Positions 39,433 to 51,874 are shown, counted from the stretch's first letter. The stretch: DNA of 64,000 nucleotides from Chaetoderma sp. LZ-2023a (GCA_034401795.1 CM067370.1:55801380-55865379); one strand, 5' to 3'. The notes: generated by a model from the sequence alone, not told the origin. Program-made: numbers and translations.

Positions 39433-40487
39433 ACAGATTTGCTCTTTTTATGTGTGACTCGCATATCAGTACTATCAGTTGACCTGTTATCATGTCTATC
39501 TGTATGTTGGTCAATTTTTAGCCATTTCTGACAAAGATGCCTATGCCTTCACACCTGCTTTTTTTTTTTTTTAGAAAAGGAATGTCATCTGTGCAGAATC
39601 TGTATATGAAATATATGGATGTGTATATCTTAGCACATGACACATTGTCTTACCATAACTTGTTACATCAGACTTGTATGTGTCAATTCGTTCCCATTCA
39701 TTGCCACCAGCCATAAAGCCGAAGTTCGTTCCACCATGAAACATATAGAAATTTATTGACGCTTTTCTGTTAAGAATGAAGCGGACTCGTTCTTCAAAAT
39801 CTGTAAAATAGATAATATATATTGGTCAGAACACATAATCTTATCATCATCATTCTCATCTTCATTGTCATCAACATTTTAATCTCTTTTTTACCACTAT
39901 ACGCTCCAACCAGTCTTCAAAACCCTTTACTGGTATTCCAGACCATGGAGATAATTCTAGCTGACAGACTATTTAGCTCATTATAAATCATAAAAGTTAT
40001 GTTCTTTGTTGCCTGTGATAAGTAGTGTTATATGACCAGGTAGCAGAGCACCAAATAATGATCATGGAAAAGACAAGTGAGTTTTCAACGCAAATCAGAT
40101 TCATACTATATTTTGGAAACGACACACAAGAGGCTCAAGGGCCTGCGCTGTTCACCTGAAAAATTGGTCTGTGAGATCTCTGTACATAAATCTTTTAACT
40201 GATTCACTGGAAAGATTCGGAAAATCCAAGATGGCCACGGGAAAAACTGACCAATCAGAATTCTGTATACACACACGTTCTGAAGCCTACCGCCATAGGG
40301 TGCTTCCAGCCAAATTAATTTAAAATTGCGCTTCACAGTATTAGAAAAATTAATATCGGTATCGATATTAATTTTCATACTGGTAGACCTTTAATACTGG
40401 TATTATTCCGATGGGAAAAATGGAGTGAGGCTTGAGTAGTATGATTCCATATTCAACGTATATCAGTGCTGCTTAAATAGTCACCGC
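39433..40487. other. Host exon flanks and decayed intron sequence
   Basis: Apart from the host exon at 39654-39800 this holds simple-sequence runs (T-run near 39560) and AAGATGGCCACGGG-type repeat near 40230. No gene other than the exon was seen. Confidence 0.5.
39654..39800 (-). CDS. Beta-galactosidase-like exon (FHGGTNFGF)
   Basis: Encodes DFEERVRFILNRKASINFYM then FHGGTNFGFMAGGNEW, a signature late in the GH35 barrel. It is 147 nt with phase 1 borders, acceptor TTTTACAG and donor GTAAGAC. The exon sits only 222 bp from the end of DIRS B. The intron on its 5' side (39801-54124) holds E, D and a hAT-like element. Confidence 0.93.
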
Positions 40488-41190
40488 AATTTCCGTAAAC
40501 CATGATCGGCCTGGCCAATGAGGGGCGATCAGTAGTACTTGGCATATGCCCTCTCTTATCTTTGCCAGAACTTTTGGGATGAGAATCGTTGGAGGATATG
40601 CATAGGCGTACATTACTTCCAACTTATCGCCAGTGCGTCTACTGCTAGAGCTAGCGGGTCCGGAATCGCTGCCACGTATGTGAGCATCTTTGCATTTCCT
40701 TTCATCGCAAATAGATCCACATTTGGCTTGCCCCAATGTTTGAAAAGAACCTCCGGTACTGATTGATTAAATAAGACACCACTGTTGAGTTGTCTGTCCT
40801 TACTAGGACAATCGTGTCTCGGATTAAGTTCTCGAATTTTCGAAGTGCTAATGCCACTGCTAATAATTCAAGAACATTTATGTGTTTCTGCGAATTGGTC
40901 CGATCCCATTCCCCTGATACTGAAAGAGTGTCCAGTACTGCTCCCCAACCCGTCATCTTGACTCTGCTCTCCGCCGGAGAAGCTACACTGTCCCTGAGAT
41001 TGAAAAGAATTCCCAGATACACAAACTCCTAGGATGGAGTCAATTCTGATTTCTCTAGATTCACAATCCATCCTAGGTCCTTTAGTAAGGCCAGGATTAC
41101 CTGAAGATTGTTGCGCAGAGTGACTGGATTCCCTGCCTTCAGCAGCCAGTCGTCTATGTAAGTATGAACAGCTATGTTTCTCCTGCGAAG
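40488..41190 (-). pseudogene. Element E: RT/RNase H remnant
   Basis: Reads TYIDDWL-like sequence at 41140-41165, then a YLGILFNL piece, then GWGAVLDTLSVSGEWDR, HINVLELLAVALAL and VRTDNSTVVSYL (RNase H), then YAYAYPPTILIPKVLAKI and LLIAPHWPGRSWFTE near 40600-40500. About 95 residues are missing between RT and RNase H relative to A. Confidence 0.85.
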
Positions 41191-41229
41191 TAAACGAAAT
41201 CTAGGATTTCTTTTTTCACGAGAGAGTTG

Positions 41230-41406
41230 ATACTTACCTCCCTAATACTTTTGATATTGCTAAATATTGGCTTTCACTCAATAAACACTCAGATTTAAAA
41301 CAGTTAGGTGCCCCTACTGGGCAGGGAGTCAGAGCGTAGTCTGGCGGATGCCAGCCCCACCACCGCGCATGCGCAGACTAGCACTTCCTCTGACTAGATT
41401 ATTGGC
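41230..41406. repeat. DIRS D left inverted terminal repeat
   Basis: Reverse complement of 48055-48232; essentially identical to the A left repeat. Confidence 0.92.
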
Positions 41407-41475
41407 TGACACACATGCAACTATTAAGAGCCTGAAGACCGAGCCTCTGTGGGGTGGAGAGGCCGGGTCCGTATC

Positions 41476-41575
41476 TAGGGAGGTAAGTATCAACTCTCTC
41501 GTGAAAAAAGAAATCCTAGATTTCGTTTATTTCACTTCAAGAGTATACTTACCTCCCTAATACTTTTGATATTGC
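41476..41575. repeat. DIRS D internal complementary region
   Basis: Complement of both D ends (CACTTCAAG pairs with right end CTTGAAGTG; CCTAGAT pairs with left end ATCTAGG). Confidence 0.94.
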
Positions 41576-42109
41576 CAGAATTCGAAAGTGAATCTGGCGG
41601 GAGGGAGGTGAGGTCAAAAGACCAGCTCATCCCTATACGCTTTTCTGCGTTTAAGGCACTTAAACTTCTGAAACTGTAAGAAAAAACAGTCAGGATTTGA
41701 CTAACCATCGGATAACACCACCGATGTATGAGAGATGACCGAATGTCATATGCGCTCCCACCCCCCTCCTTCCTGGGAGGAAGAGTCGACTGACCTCAAT
41801 GTCCTATACGCTCTCTACGTACAAGTGCCATGTACTACAGGACAGAGACGAAAAAGCTCCATTTTCGTAACTCTCAACAATGAACCACACAAATACACAA
41901 ACCATCACCATATTAATAACGGGTAATCGTGACAATACAATCAACAACGGACAACACATGAACAAGACTGACCTTGTTGAAAATGGCTGCTGACATCATC
42001 TTCCCATTGGTAAAGACTGATGCAGGCCCAAAAAAGTGGGTGTTTCCATAAATTAATTGTGAAATATATAAGTAATGAGGAAAAACCTCCTCAAAAAATA
42101 TAAACCGAT

Positions 42110-44769
42110 TTATCTTTTCAAAACCGACAAGGCGAGAGGATTAGAGGTGTCACGGAGATAATGGTCTGTAAAACTTGACTCACAGTGCCACTGAGCCACC
42201 GACATAATATCATCCACAGGGACCCCATTAAATAGGGCCGTGGATGTCACTACGCCGCGGACACTGTGAGCCTTGGCCACGTCAACCTGCTTCCCGGTGG
42301 CGGATTTATGGCAAAACTGAATGCATTCCACAATCCACCTGGAAATGGTGTCCTTAGAAGCCCTCCCATGGGGTTCAATATATGACAACCATAACGCTGA
42401 CTGGTCGGTGCGCCATGCCGCCGTACGTTGTTTGTACCGGCGCAGCGCCCGGACGGGACACCATGCTTTAGAATTAGGATCATATCTAGTTAAAGCAGGC
42501 AAAATAATAGGTTGACCTGGATATTTCAACGACTGATTTTTAGCCAAGAAATTAATCCTAGGTAGCAGCTTAAGGCCTTCCCCTGAAACCACAAAACGGT
42601 CATCCTCGGCTGATAAGGCATGAATTTCACTCCTACGCCTAGCCGAGGCCGCAGCAATTAAAAACACAGTCTTCAGTGTTAATAGTTTCATAGAAATGGA
42701 ACTAAGTGGTTCAAAAGGCTTATCACCTAGTACTTGAAGCACTAGCGATAAACTCCAAGACGGAATCACAGGTGGATTCCTTGGTCTTAGATTGCCCATG
42801 CCTTTAATTAATACATTCAATGTATTTACTTCATCACTTCCCCTCTTAGCCAAGCAAGGAATAACAGACATTAATGCTGACTTATAACCAGCAATAGAGT
42901 TAGGCTTGAGGCTATAGGCATCATAGAGGTGACAGAGGAAATCAGCTACTACTTGAATAGATGAATCCATTGGATCAATACATCTTTTTGAGCAGCATTC
43001 TGCAAATCTGTTGATTTTATAATTATATGCTCTGGAGGTTGACCCCCTCCTGGCTTTGGCCATAAACATGGCTGCTTGCTCAGAAAAGCCCTCCTTAATT
43101 CTAGATTCCTTGACAACATCCACGCAGTCAATCTGAACATTGACGGATTGTTGTGAAGGGCCTTGCCCTGGAAGATAATATCGTCCATCAGAGGCAGAGG
43201 AACCGGATTGCAGACCAGAAGGTCCAGCAGATCCGTATACCATGACCGGCTTGGCCAATCCGGGGCGATCAGAAGCACTTGGCATTCCTCTTGTCTGATT
43301 TTCTGAAGAATTTTTGGAATCAGGATTGCTGGAGGGAATGCGTATGCATACATTCTCCCCCAGCTGATAGCTAACGCATCTGTTGCGAAAGCGCTTGGAT
43401 CCGGAATCGGAGAAACGTACGTCGTCATCTTCGCATTCTTCTTCGTTGCGAACAAATCGATGTTGGGTTTCCCCCAATGGTCGAACAGACGATCCGCCAC
43501 ACATTGATTTAGTTGCCATTCCGTGGGTAAAACACTCATCCTTCGGCTCAATGAGTCTGCTAGCAGGTTTAACCTTCCCGGAATATGAACTGCTTTCAAG
43601 GTAATCTGGTGATCCAGACACCAACAAAGCAGTTTCCATGTCATCATACAGAGACTGGGCGACTTCGTTCCGCCCTGGCGGTTTATGTAAGTCACAACTG
43701 TTGAGTTGTCTGAACGAATAAGAACAATCTTGCCCTGAACTTTCTGTAAGAAATGTTCCAGGGCCAGGACTACTGCTCTTAGCTCCAGTAGATTTATATG
43801 TTCCTTTGACTGTTCCAGATTCCAAAGCCCTGATATCGTGGACTCTTCCAGGCAAGCTCCCCAGCCCTCCATCGATGCATCTGTATACACAGTCACCTGA
43901 GGGTGGGGAGGGGTTAGCAAAACCCCCGGCAAGAGATTCTCTGTATTCAACCACCATTGCAGGTGGTGAATGAGAGGCGCCAACACTGACACATTCGAGT
44001 CCAGCGAACCTGTACTCTGGGTCCATTGTGTCATGAGAAATAACTGGATCGGCCGCCTGCGTAAGGCGGCCTGAGGAATGACTGGTTCCAATGAAACCAT
44101 CAACCCCAGCATTCTCAAGTAAACCCGTGCCAGGACATGACGACTGTCGCACACTGACTGAATTAACGAGATGAGTTTCTGAACTCTCTCCTGAGTAGGA
44201 TACACATATCCTGTCTCTAGATCGAAGAACATCCCCAGGTAAACAAACTTCTGGGATGGAGTCAGCTCTGATTTTGGGAAATTGATCATCCAGCCTAAGT
44301 CTGTGAGAGTTTTCAAAACAATCTCCAGATTGGCCGACAAACTTTCCCGGGTGTGCGCTTTCAACAGCCAGTCGTCTATGTACGTGTGGACTGCTATGCT
44401 TCTCCTGCGGAGGTATGCTGTGATCACAAGAACCACACGGGTGAAAACCCGAGGAGCCGTGGAAATTCCGAAGGGTAACACCCTGAATTCCCACTGTCTG
44501 CCCTGGAATGCAAATCTCAGGAAGCGACAGAAACTCCCGTGGATGGGGATGTGGAAATAAGCGTCCTTCAAATCTATCGACGCCGTCCACATTCCCCTCT
44601 CCAACCCCGCCAACACCGAGCGCACCGTTTCCATCTTGAAACTGGGCGTCTCGATGAACTTGTTCAATGGCTTGAGGTTGAGAATCGGTCTCCACCCTCC
44701 GGTGCGTTTTGTTACTAAGAACAGGGTTGAATAGAAGCCCGGACACCTTTGTGCCGGCTGAATAGCTCC
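42110..44769 (-). CDS. DIRS D tyrosine recombinase
   Basis: Intact catalytic part (ARRRSEIHAL, HSVRG, HCESSFTDHYL). A Trp-to-Cys change gives RFAECC where the others have RFAEWC. Upstream it is fused by the T-run slip to the RT N-terminal frame, giving an apparent 1073-codon frame that is a lesion product. Confidence 0.88.
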
Positions 44770-45331
44770 TTTTTTGTACGAGGGAATTTATCTCCTCCTC
44801 GATACACAACCTTTGCTCTGGCTCTCTCGGAATGGGAGTCCAGACTGGCACTAGAGACAGTCGCGACGGCGGGCCTGTCATCCACTCTGGATGATACCCG
44901 ACGGAAAGCCATCGCAAGACTAAACGGTCCTGAGTCAACCGTTCCCACTCTTGCATGTGGTCGGCTAGCCGGCCTCCCACCGGTCCACCTAGGGACCGCG
45001 GTGGACACAAGGCATGCAAGAGCTGCACTGTCTCCGTTGCCATACACACCGGAGTGGTTCTTACCGCGGTAAGCGTCCTGTCAGGACCGATAACCACGCC
45101 CAGATCCTCGCGCGCCCCGCCCCGCCCCGCGCGCACCTCGGTGCGCGGGCGGCTGCCTGGCTGACGGCGCCTGAGGAACCTGCGCCCCCCTCGCTGCTGG
45201 CCGAATCGCACGCGGCCGAGGCCGACGCTGCGACGGTGGCTGGCCTCTGGCTTGGCCAGCACCACCTCGAGCCTGCAGGGGACGATACGCAGGGGCCGCG
45301 GCGCGAACGTTAGCACGACGCAGCACTTCAA
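42949..45331 (-). pseudogene. DIRS D reverse transcriptase / RNase H, one-base frameshift
   Basis: The N-terminal part (to about IEEEINSLVQK) is in one frame and the rest, from the RT fingers onward, in another. The switch is a T-run of six at 44770-44775 where A has five. Because of it the upstream RT frame runs into the recombinase frame. The downstream 572 codons include SIDLKDAYF, YIDDWL and all RNase H residues. Confidence 0.9.
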
Positions 45332-47146
45332 ACTGCTCGCGCAGCGCCCTCTGGTTATTCACCAGGGTGACCGTCTCCTGGAGGTGGCGACATCCCTCAC
45401 CTCCAAAAAGACCAGGACCCGTCATAGGCGTACGGAGTAGCCTATTGTACAGGTCCTGAGACGGGCACAGATTGTCCAGGGCAAACGTGCGTCTTGCCCG
45501 GACACTCCTGGTCACCGCCCGAGTCATACAGTCCAGCGCCAGGTTAATACCATCCTGGATGGCTCGCTGGACCGTGACCGGGCTTGGCTGGCGCGATGCG
45601 GATGCCGTTACTACCCCCTGTAACAGCTGGGAGACGTGGGACAGAGCGGCAATCGAAGCCCTCCCACTCTCCTCCGCATCACGCAACGCGGTATTCGCCG
45701 AACGCAACGCGTTCGAGCACAAGACCCCCGTGTCAGAACGGGAGCCTGGCCGCGCATCCTCACCCAAAGCCGCGCGGTCATCCATGCTGGGCTTGGGTAC
45801 CACACCGTACCGCTGGTAATCCAGGGGCACGATGCGACAACGCCTGGCCACCTCGCGAGGGGCCTTCGCGAGACGTCCACTCGAGTTAATGGACGTCTCC
45901 GCCGCCTTGAACATGTCAACGACATGCTCCGCCAGCGGCAGAGAAGGCATAGCGTTAGCAGTCGGTTTCCCAGCTAACCACGGCGTGTGAACACGCTGGC
46001 TAGCCGACTGCTCCACGGGCAGATCAGGCCTAACGCTCACCAACCACTGGCAAGCGTTATACCAATCCTCCTCCGTGGCTAACTGCGAGCGCTCTACAAG
46101 ACGGGGTCCTTCGTCTTCCTCCTGAGCGCAAGCAGTAGAGCTTGACGGCGGGTACGCTGATACACCTGGCAAGCCAGGGAAAACATGCGGGCCTGACAGC
46201 ACCGGCATGAGAATATCACTGGTTTGACCAGGAGCAGGCACCGTGGCAGAGCGCGGGGTATATATAGCCTCACCACGGGCCCGGCCAGCACCAGCAACAC
46301 CCTCGGCAAGCCGAGGTATGCGGTACCGCTGGCCATCAGCAGCGCCCTGGGCCACCACCTGAGCCGCGGACTCTACTCCAGGGAGAGTAAAACCGTGGAA
46401 TAAGCCGCCTGTATTCCCCACGAGGGGTGCACAAACGTCTTCATCCATGTCCACGTCGTCAGACGGCGACCCTAGCAGGTAATCCTCATCACCCTGGTCA
46501 GAAAGATTAGACCCCGGGTCAGCAAAGAGAGCTAACCCGGGCTGACCAGGAACGGTGCCATAGGAGGTACTGGCCACCGCGGCGTGCGGATACCCCTGGA
46601 CTGATAAGCAGCCCGCGGGTTCCAGCGACAACCATCCACGGTCCCCTATCGGCGCGGCAATAAGCCTGCTGCCAGGGTCGTGGAACGCCCCCTCTAATGG
46701 GGCCACCTCTGAATCGTCGAACAACGGAAGCGGTCTAAGGAAAATCGATCCAGAGGCGGGGATTACCTGCTCCGAAGCCGATGATGAGGACAGTAAAGGA
46801 TTTGGTCCAGGAAGCATGCCACGAAGCAACCCTGGAACCAAATCCTTTATTGTCCTCTTCATCTCTCCCAACATCTCGGTCCGGAAGGCCTCCATATCCA
46901 CCGCGGACGAGACCTTCCCCTTACCCTTCCTACTTACAACCTCTCGTTTCCGCTTCTTCTTCTTCTCCTCCTCTACCACCTTGTCCGTCGCCTGTAAGCA
47001 GCACAAGAATTCGGACATTAACTCGCCCCCCCCCAGTGCTTACATATGTCACAATTAACCAAGGGACCACAAGGGCTACATAGATAGCACAGATGAGGCC
47101 AGAACTTTTCATGAAGAAAACGTCCACAGGACGCGCAACCCGGTCC
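45081..47146 (-). pseudogene. DIRS D gag exon 2 with G-run frameshift
   Basis: After GPGCASCGRF...CDICKHWGG the G-run is nine long (plus-strand C-run 47026-47034), so the frame runs to a stop after Ala-Ser. The remaining 645 codons are open in the shifted frame and nearly identical to A. If the run is a sequencing or assembly error, this copy of gag would be intact. Confidence 0.88.
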
Positions 47147-47910
47147 CTGAAACAGGGCAAAGGACAAGGAGTATGAGCAACTAGTTAAGCTTAGAAACTC
47201 AATCCAACTCAAAGAGAAGGAAAACGATCATAAAGATCAATATACATCAGAAACCAGCATAGCGCTTGAATTGCTGATAAATACATAGCCAGGCTGATTA
47301 TGACGTCATTAATCCCGTGACAGGAAAAATTCGATCCCAACAAAACATCCAAGTGCAAGGACGAATTGTATGCTGAATGGATAAGTCGACTACACAACCA
47401 TCAGATACATATAGATAACTCTTTTCTGGCAAAAATGTTAATTATCTCCCTTTGTTTGTTTACAATAATTAACATCACCACATTATCAATAACTAGATAC
47501 CTGACACTTTGTATAGACAAACCATCCAACGTGACGAACCGGAGAACTCCACCATCTGCACGCCTCTTAACTCTCTCCACCTCATGGGGAAGGAATTGGA
47601 TCAAGAGGGCAAAGTGAGAAGACCTTTATACTAGGCCTCCAACTCACTGGACATAATTTTTCATTTGGTTAGATAACCTAACAGTGTTAGTAGGAAATGG
47701 AACCATGGTGGAGAGAAAACTAACTCTCTGCTACTGTGATGTCACCACCTAGCGTCATACAGACCTGTGGACATAAACAGAAAGAGAAATTAGCCCTAGG
47801 TAGCACCGAGTTGACATAAACCAACTAACCAAGGCGCTTATCACGGTAAACGCGAGTCCCGGAAACACAATACACCGGGAAGAAAACTCGCTAATTTGAC
47901 TAGAAGTCAC

Positions 47911-47961
47911 CTGATTTAAAGGTCCTAAGTCCTCCTGTGGCGAAGTGTACCCTCCTGCCAT
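47911..47961 (-). CDS. DIRS D gag exon 1
   Basis: Seventeen codons encoding MAGGYTSPQEDLGPLNQ with a GTGACT donor; acceptor CTGTTTCAG at 47147-47149. One residue differs from A (Leu for Val at codon 12). Confidence 0.75.
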
Positions 47962-48054
47962 CCAAATCAGATACTATCACTCCAAAATATACACCAATTA
48001 ACAGTTTAAGAGTAAGAAAAGCTTATGACTCAAAAAGACATGTGTGTTCTCTTT

Positions 48055-48232
48055 GCCAATAATCTAGCAAAGAGGTAGTGCTAGTCTGCGCATGCGCGGT
48101 GGTGGGGCTGGCATCCGCCAGACTACGCTCTGACTCCCTGCCCAGTAGGGGCACCTAACTGTTTTAAATCTGAGTGTTTATTGAGTGAAAGCCAATATTT
48201 AGCAATATCAAAAGTATTAGGGAGGTAAGTAT
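48055..48232. repeat. DIRS D right inverted terminal repeat
   Basis: Reverse complement of 41230-41406; continues to the end-specific terminus at 48247. Confidence 0.92.
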
Positions 48233-48247
48233 ACTCTTGAAGTGAAA

Positions 48248-48724
48248 ATAAGAAGTCATGGCAAGAACCACTTTGGTGAAGCCCCTCGGGGCTGTGGTCA
48301 GACCGAAAGGAAGCACATTGAATTCCCAAACATTGTCTTGGAACGCAAAGCGAAGGTATTTCTGAAAAGGAATTGACATTGGAATATGAAAATATGCATC
48401 CTTCAGATCTATTGATACTGCCCACATGCCTTTTCTCAGCCCTGTCATCACCGCTGCTAGTCTCCATCTGAAATTTCAGTGAAAGAATGAATTTGTTGAG
48501 CGGTTTGAGGTTGAGAATCGGTCTCCAACCTCCGGTGTGTTTCAGAACGAGGAAAATTATCAAATAGAAGCCCAGGGAGGACTGATTGCGGACTAAATGA
48601 ATCATGCTCTTCTGTTGAAGAGCTTTGATTTCTGAGCAAATGGCATATAGACGATCGGATTTCCTTGGAACGGGAGTCCATACTGGAGTCGATGTTAACG
48701 TAACTAACGATTGACGGATGAGCC
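48248..48724 (-). pseudogene. Element E: RT fingers/palm remnant
   Basis: Frames read TGGWRPILNLKPLNKFI and, nearer 48250-48450, GLRKGMWAVSIDLKDAYFHI and EFNVLPFGLTTAPRGFTKVV. The DIRS-type RT core is plain despite two frame changes. It ends at the hAT-like insertion (target GATGAGCC). Confidence 0.88.
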
Positions 48725-50594
48725 CAGAGTTGCCCTTATGCGTCCTTTTGCGCGTATATATGCATAAAAATGGCAGAGGGACGCATACAAATTAACCCTC
48801 TGCGTCCCCGAGGACACACGAGGGACGCAGTGAAAAAGTGTAACGGAAACTGGTAACTTTGGTGTGTGCTTAATTATCGATTATATTATCGTGTGTGTAT
48901 ATTTATTTGTGCATGTTTTTACTTTAAAAAATATACCTAATGTATTGTGTGTTCAATAAAAACGAACTTACTGCGTTGTTTAAGACTATGATTTGTTGTA
49001 TGTTTTCTTGCACAACTCAATGTTGTTAATGCCCATAAATCAGGTTCAACCACCACATTTAATTGTAAACACAATCCCCAAATCATCCTTAGTATTCCAT
49101 TTGATCTAATTTTTTTATAAGTAATGAGTTTACAAGCCCGATGTTAGTCGCCTTGTTTGGCCTACAAATTGCAAAAATACCCGCCATGTTTCTGTCTGTT
49201 GTGCTAATCGTCAGTATGACGTGTCAGTGTTTGATTGGATAACAGCGGAATCGCCCTCTAGAGGAACTCATGCTTGAGAAATCCAATACAACTGATCAAG
49301 CGTATACAAACGTGTCTGGGCGTCTTAACCCTTTCACAGATCAGAACATTGGACAGATCACAAAGTTGTTAACACTAATCTGCTGAATATTTTGAAATTA
49401 ATTTGCGCATGCCTACTTGCCTAAAGCAGCAACGACTTACAGGCAAAATATTTGTTTCTATTTACTTATCAAAATATCTAAATGGATGAAGGAATATATG
49501 GAAGATATTGTGATATCTTTTACATTTGAATGATCATTTGACGGATTAGCGGTGATGTCTTTGTATTCCTGTTTGAATAACGGTATCAATACGCGCTATA
49601 AGCCGTCTTTTATTTAGCAATAGCGGCTGATTGATTGACTGATGGATTAGTGTTTTATAATGTTTAGCAATACTCAAGCGTTAGGTGTTCCCAATTTCTC
49701 AACTAAAAAGCTCATCCCAGCAGCGATGTTCATCGATCTACAGGTAGGCATGCGTTAAAATATTGATTTTTTTCCAAACAGCATGTAGCAGCTCAAAGCT
49801 CTCCGATACAAGCGTCCTTATTGGATACACGCTAATGCATTATCTATGCTTCAACCAATCAACAATCGCGTTACATAGTTACTCCCTATGAATTAGACAT
49901 ATCCGGTTATTAGCTGATATATTTTCACCAATTACGCAGTTTAATCTGATTTATACAGATTATGTTTGATAAATTATTGTTTTGTCTGCTCTTAACCTAT
50001 GTATTCCACTATATTTGGTCATTCCAGTTAAATTATAAAAAATACGCGCGCATTATATCGAAGTAGGTCAAGTAGTCCTTGAGCAAACTCGCCCCAGATA
50101 CTCGTAATTTTTCAATTCGTCCAAAGCCAAGTTAGGGTTTAATAGAAAAATTAATGCAGTGGTCTTTGCTAATTACTAATGTCGTGGTCTTTGGAAATGT
50201 TAATCATACAAGGTTGTCAATGTAGGTTGGTTGGTTTATCAGACAACAAACAAGTACAGTGCTTTAAGTTATTGTGTATTGACATGCAGTTCAAATGTTA
50301 TTAGTTAAATATACAAGGGCCACTTCAATAGATCAATTTTAGCCACCATTGTAGATCACAGAATACATATTTTTCAAAATTTACCACTGGAATGACTGGC
50401 ACTGTTTTCAACATGTTTAATAAATTGCTGTATAATTAGATCAATGTGTTGTGTTTATTTTAAGAAAAAAACATGGGACCCCCATATTTCAGATGAGGAC
50501 CCCATGGGACCCCCAGATTTTACAGTGGGACCCCCAAATCTGAGGGTGTGGGGTCCTTGGGACCCCCAAAAATCAGATGTTGTGGGCAACACTG
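48725..50594. mobile_element. hAT-like non-autonomous DNA transposon (1870 bp)
   Basis: Ends are CAGAGTTGCCC (48725) and, read backwards from 50594, CAGTGTTGCCC. The exact 8-bp duplication GATGAGCC flanks it (48717-48724 and 50595-50602). Subterminal repeats are present: GAGGGACGCA/GGGACGCAT-type words on the left and three or more GGGACCCCC words on the right. No transposase frame is seen. It splits the element E pol sequence between a conserved Gly-Tyr-x-x-Asp-Trp and the RT fingers. Confidence 0.88.
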
Positions 50595-50602
50595 GATGAG
50601 CC

Positions 50603-51874
50603 AGTCCGGTTCGTAGCCGTTTCTTAACCAATGACAGAGTAAACAATCTTGCACGACCTGTTCCCACTGGTTTGAGAACAGTTGAAGTCTGCCTCCGACG
50701 GTAGGAATTTGAACACAGCTCGCAGTCGATATTGCATGATAAGACGCTAATTCGCTTGGGTGAAGAGTCTTGACTCCCTTCATTTCTGGCGCCACTGGAA
50801 CTGGTCTCCCCGGAAACCCATTCGGACCGTCCTCCACGGCCACCTCGCGGTTTCTTAGAATATGATGGCCTGGGACCGCCACCACGGCTATCCTTACGGT
50901 AGCAACCATGACCCGAGCCGCCACCCTTCCTATCATCTTCATACGGCCTCTTATTAGAGGACTTGTATGCGGATGAATGGCCCGGTCTCATCCGATCTCT
51001 GGTGCTGCCTCTGATGCTCTTGCCGATGCTGCCTGTAGGACTGCTGCGGCTAAGTCCTCTTCCTCGACTTCCACAACTTGCCGACTACTTCCTGTTCTGC
51101 GACCATTGACGCAACTTTGGACAGAGCTTGCTGTGCCGAGCCGCCAAACAAGCCCGGTCCAATGAAGGGCGCAGCAGATAACACAGCTCTGATCTCTGGT
51201 TCTATGCAATCGATACCCATTCTCCGCCGCTTCGCCAATGATCTGGTGATCACCCTGGCCAGGCAATCTTGGGACAACTCCAGGAACAGCCTCTGGCACT
51301 TCCCCACCTTCCGCCACGCAGGTCGGCATACCCTGCAGGACAGATCAACCGTGCGAGAGTACAGCCATAGCCGCTCTCGCTGCATCCTCAATGAGAGTTA
51401 ACTCATTAAAGGAATCTTTGCTAGCTTGTAAAACCAAAGGTCACGAATGACCCTTGGATTTCCCAGCTAATGGCCTATTCAATGCTTCTCTTTTCCTGAT
51501 TGAAAGCTGAGGAACACGAGCATATTGATGATAAGCCTGCTCCGGAAAGTGGACCCTACTCCTTATCCCCTTAGGGGCCTTGGGCTGGAGACTCGAACAA
51601 CACCTTGAATTGGGCTGCCCAAACACCCAAGGCTGAGTCCATACGCTCGTTCAGACGCTCTCAAGACCTTTTACTGACGCCTGATCCACTTTGGCCGCCT
51701 TGTCCCTCGCGATCCTCTCCAAATGCGCACGCCGATCGTGATCGAACACCGCCACCACCTCTCCCGACCACTTCACACATACATCGCAAGGACTCCCAAC
51801 CTTGCACTCATGAAGCGGTTACAGCGCTGACAGAGCGTGTCCGGAGGGGGGGCCTTACCCTGCCCCTTCACTTT
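50603..51874 (-). pseudogene. Element E: gag remnant and start of pol
   Basis: From 51874: a possible acceptor (TTTGCAG at 51875-51881) followed by KVKGQGKAPPPDTLCQRCNR, then broken frames. A core FIGPGLFGG near 51140 corresponds to MTGPGLFGG in A. An Arg/Gly-rich tail (KKPRGGRGGRSEWVSG near 50850) follows. The overlapping pol frame begins with VGGRLQLFSNQWEQVVQD and GYEPDWL, matching the A pol N-terminus. Multiple stops. Confidence 0.8.

Larger units (their letters stand above)
41191..48247 (-). mobile_element. DIRS-type retrotransposon D, inserted in element E
   Basis: Left end TAAACG at 41191, right end GTGAAA at 48242-48247, length 7057 bp. Closest to A. It carries two small lesions: a 9-G run in gag and a one-base T-run expansion in RT. 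No bases of E are lost, and the only overlap is GAAG at the left flank against GAAA at the right end. Confidence 0.95.
40488..51874 (-). mobile_element. DIRS-related element E, second family, decayed and interrupted
   Basis: Pieces: 40488-41190 (end of RT and RNase H), 48248-48724 (RT fingers and palm) and 50595-51874 (gag and start of pol). They are separated by DIRS D and a hAT-like element. Across the D junctions the sequence stays colinear with element A (CTCCTGCGAAG | ATAAGAAGTC versus A CTCCTGCGGAG | GTATGCTGTG). Frame breaks and an internal deletion between YLGILFNL and the RNase H segment show it is dead. No recombinase or terminal repeat of E was found, so its ends are unplaced. Confidence 0.85.

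Noticed and set aside
42110..45331. 1073-codon protein in DIRS D
   Set aside because: It joins two frames through a one-base T-run expansion relative to A and B; not an ancestral gene.
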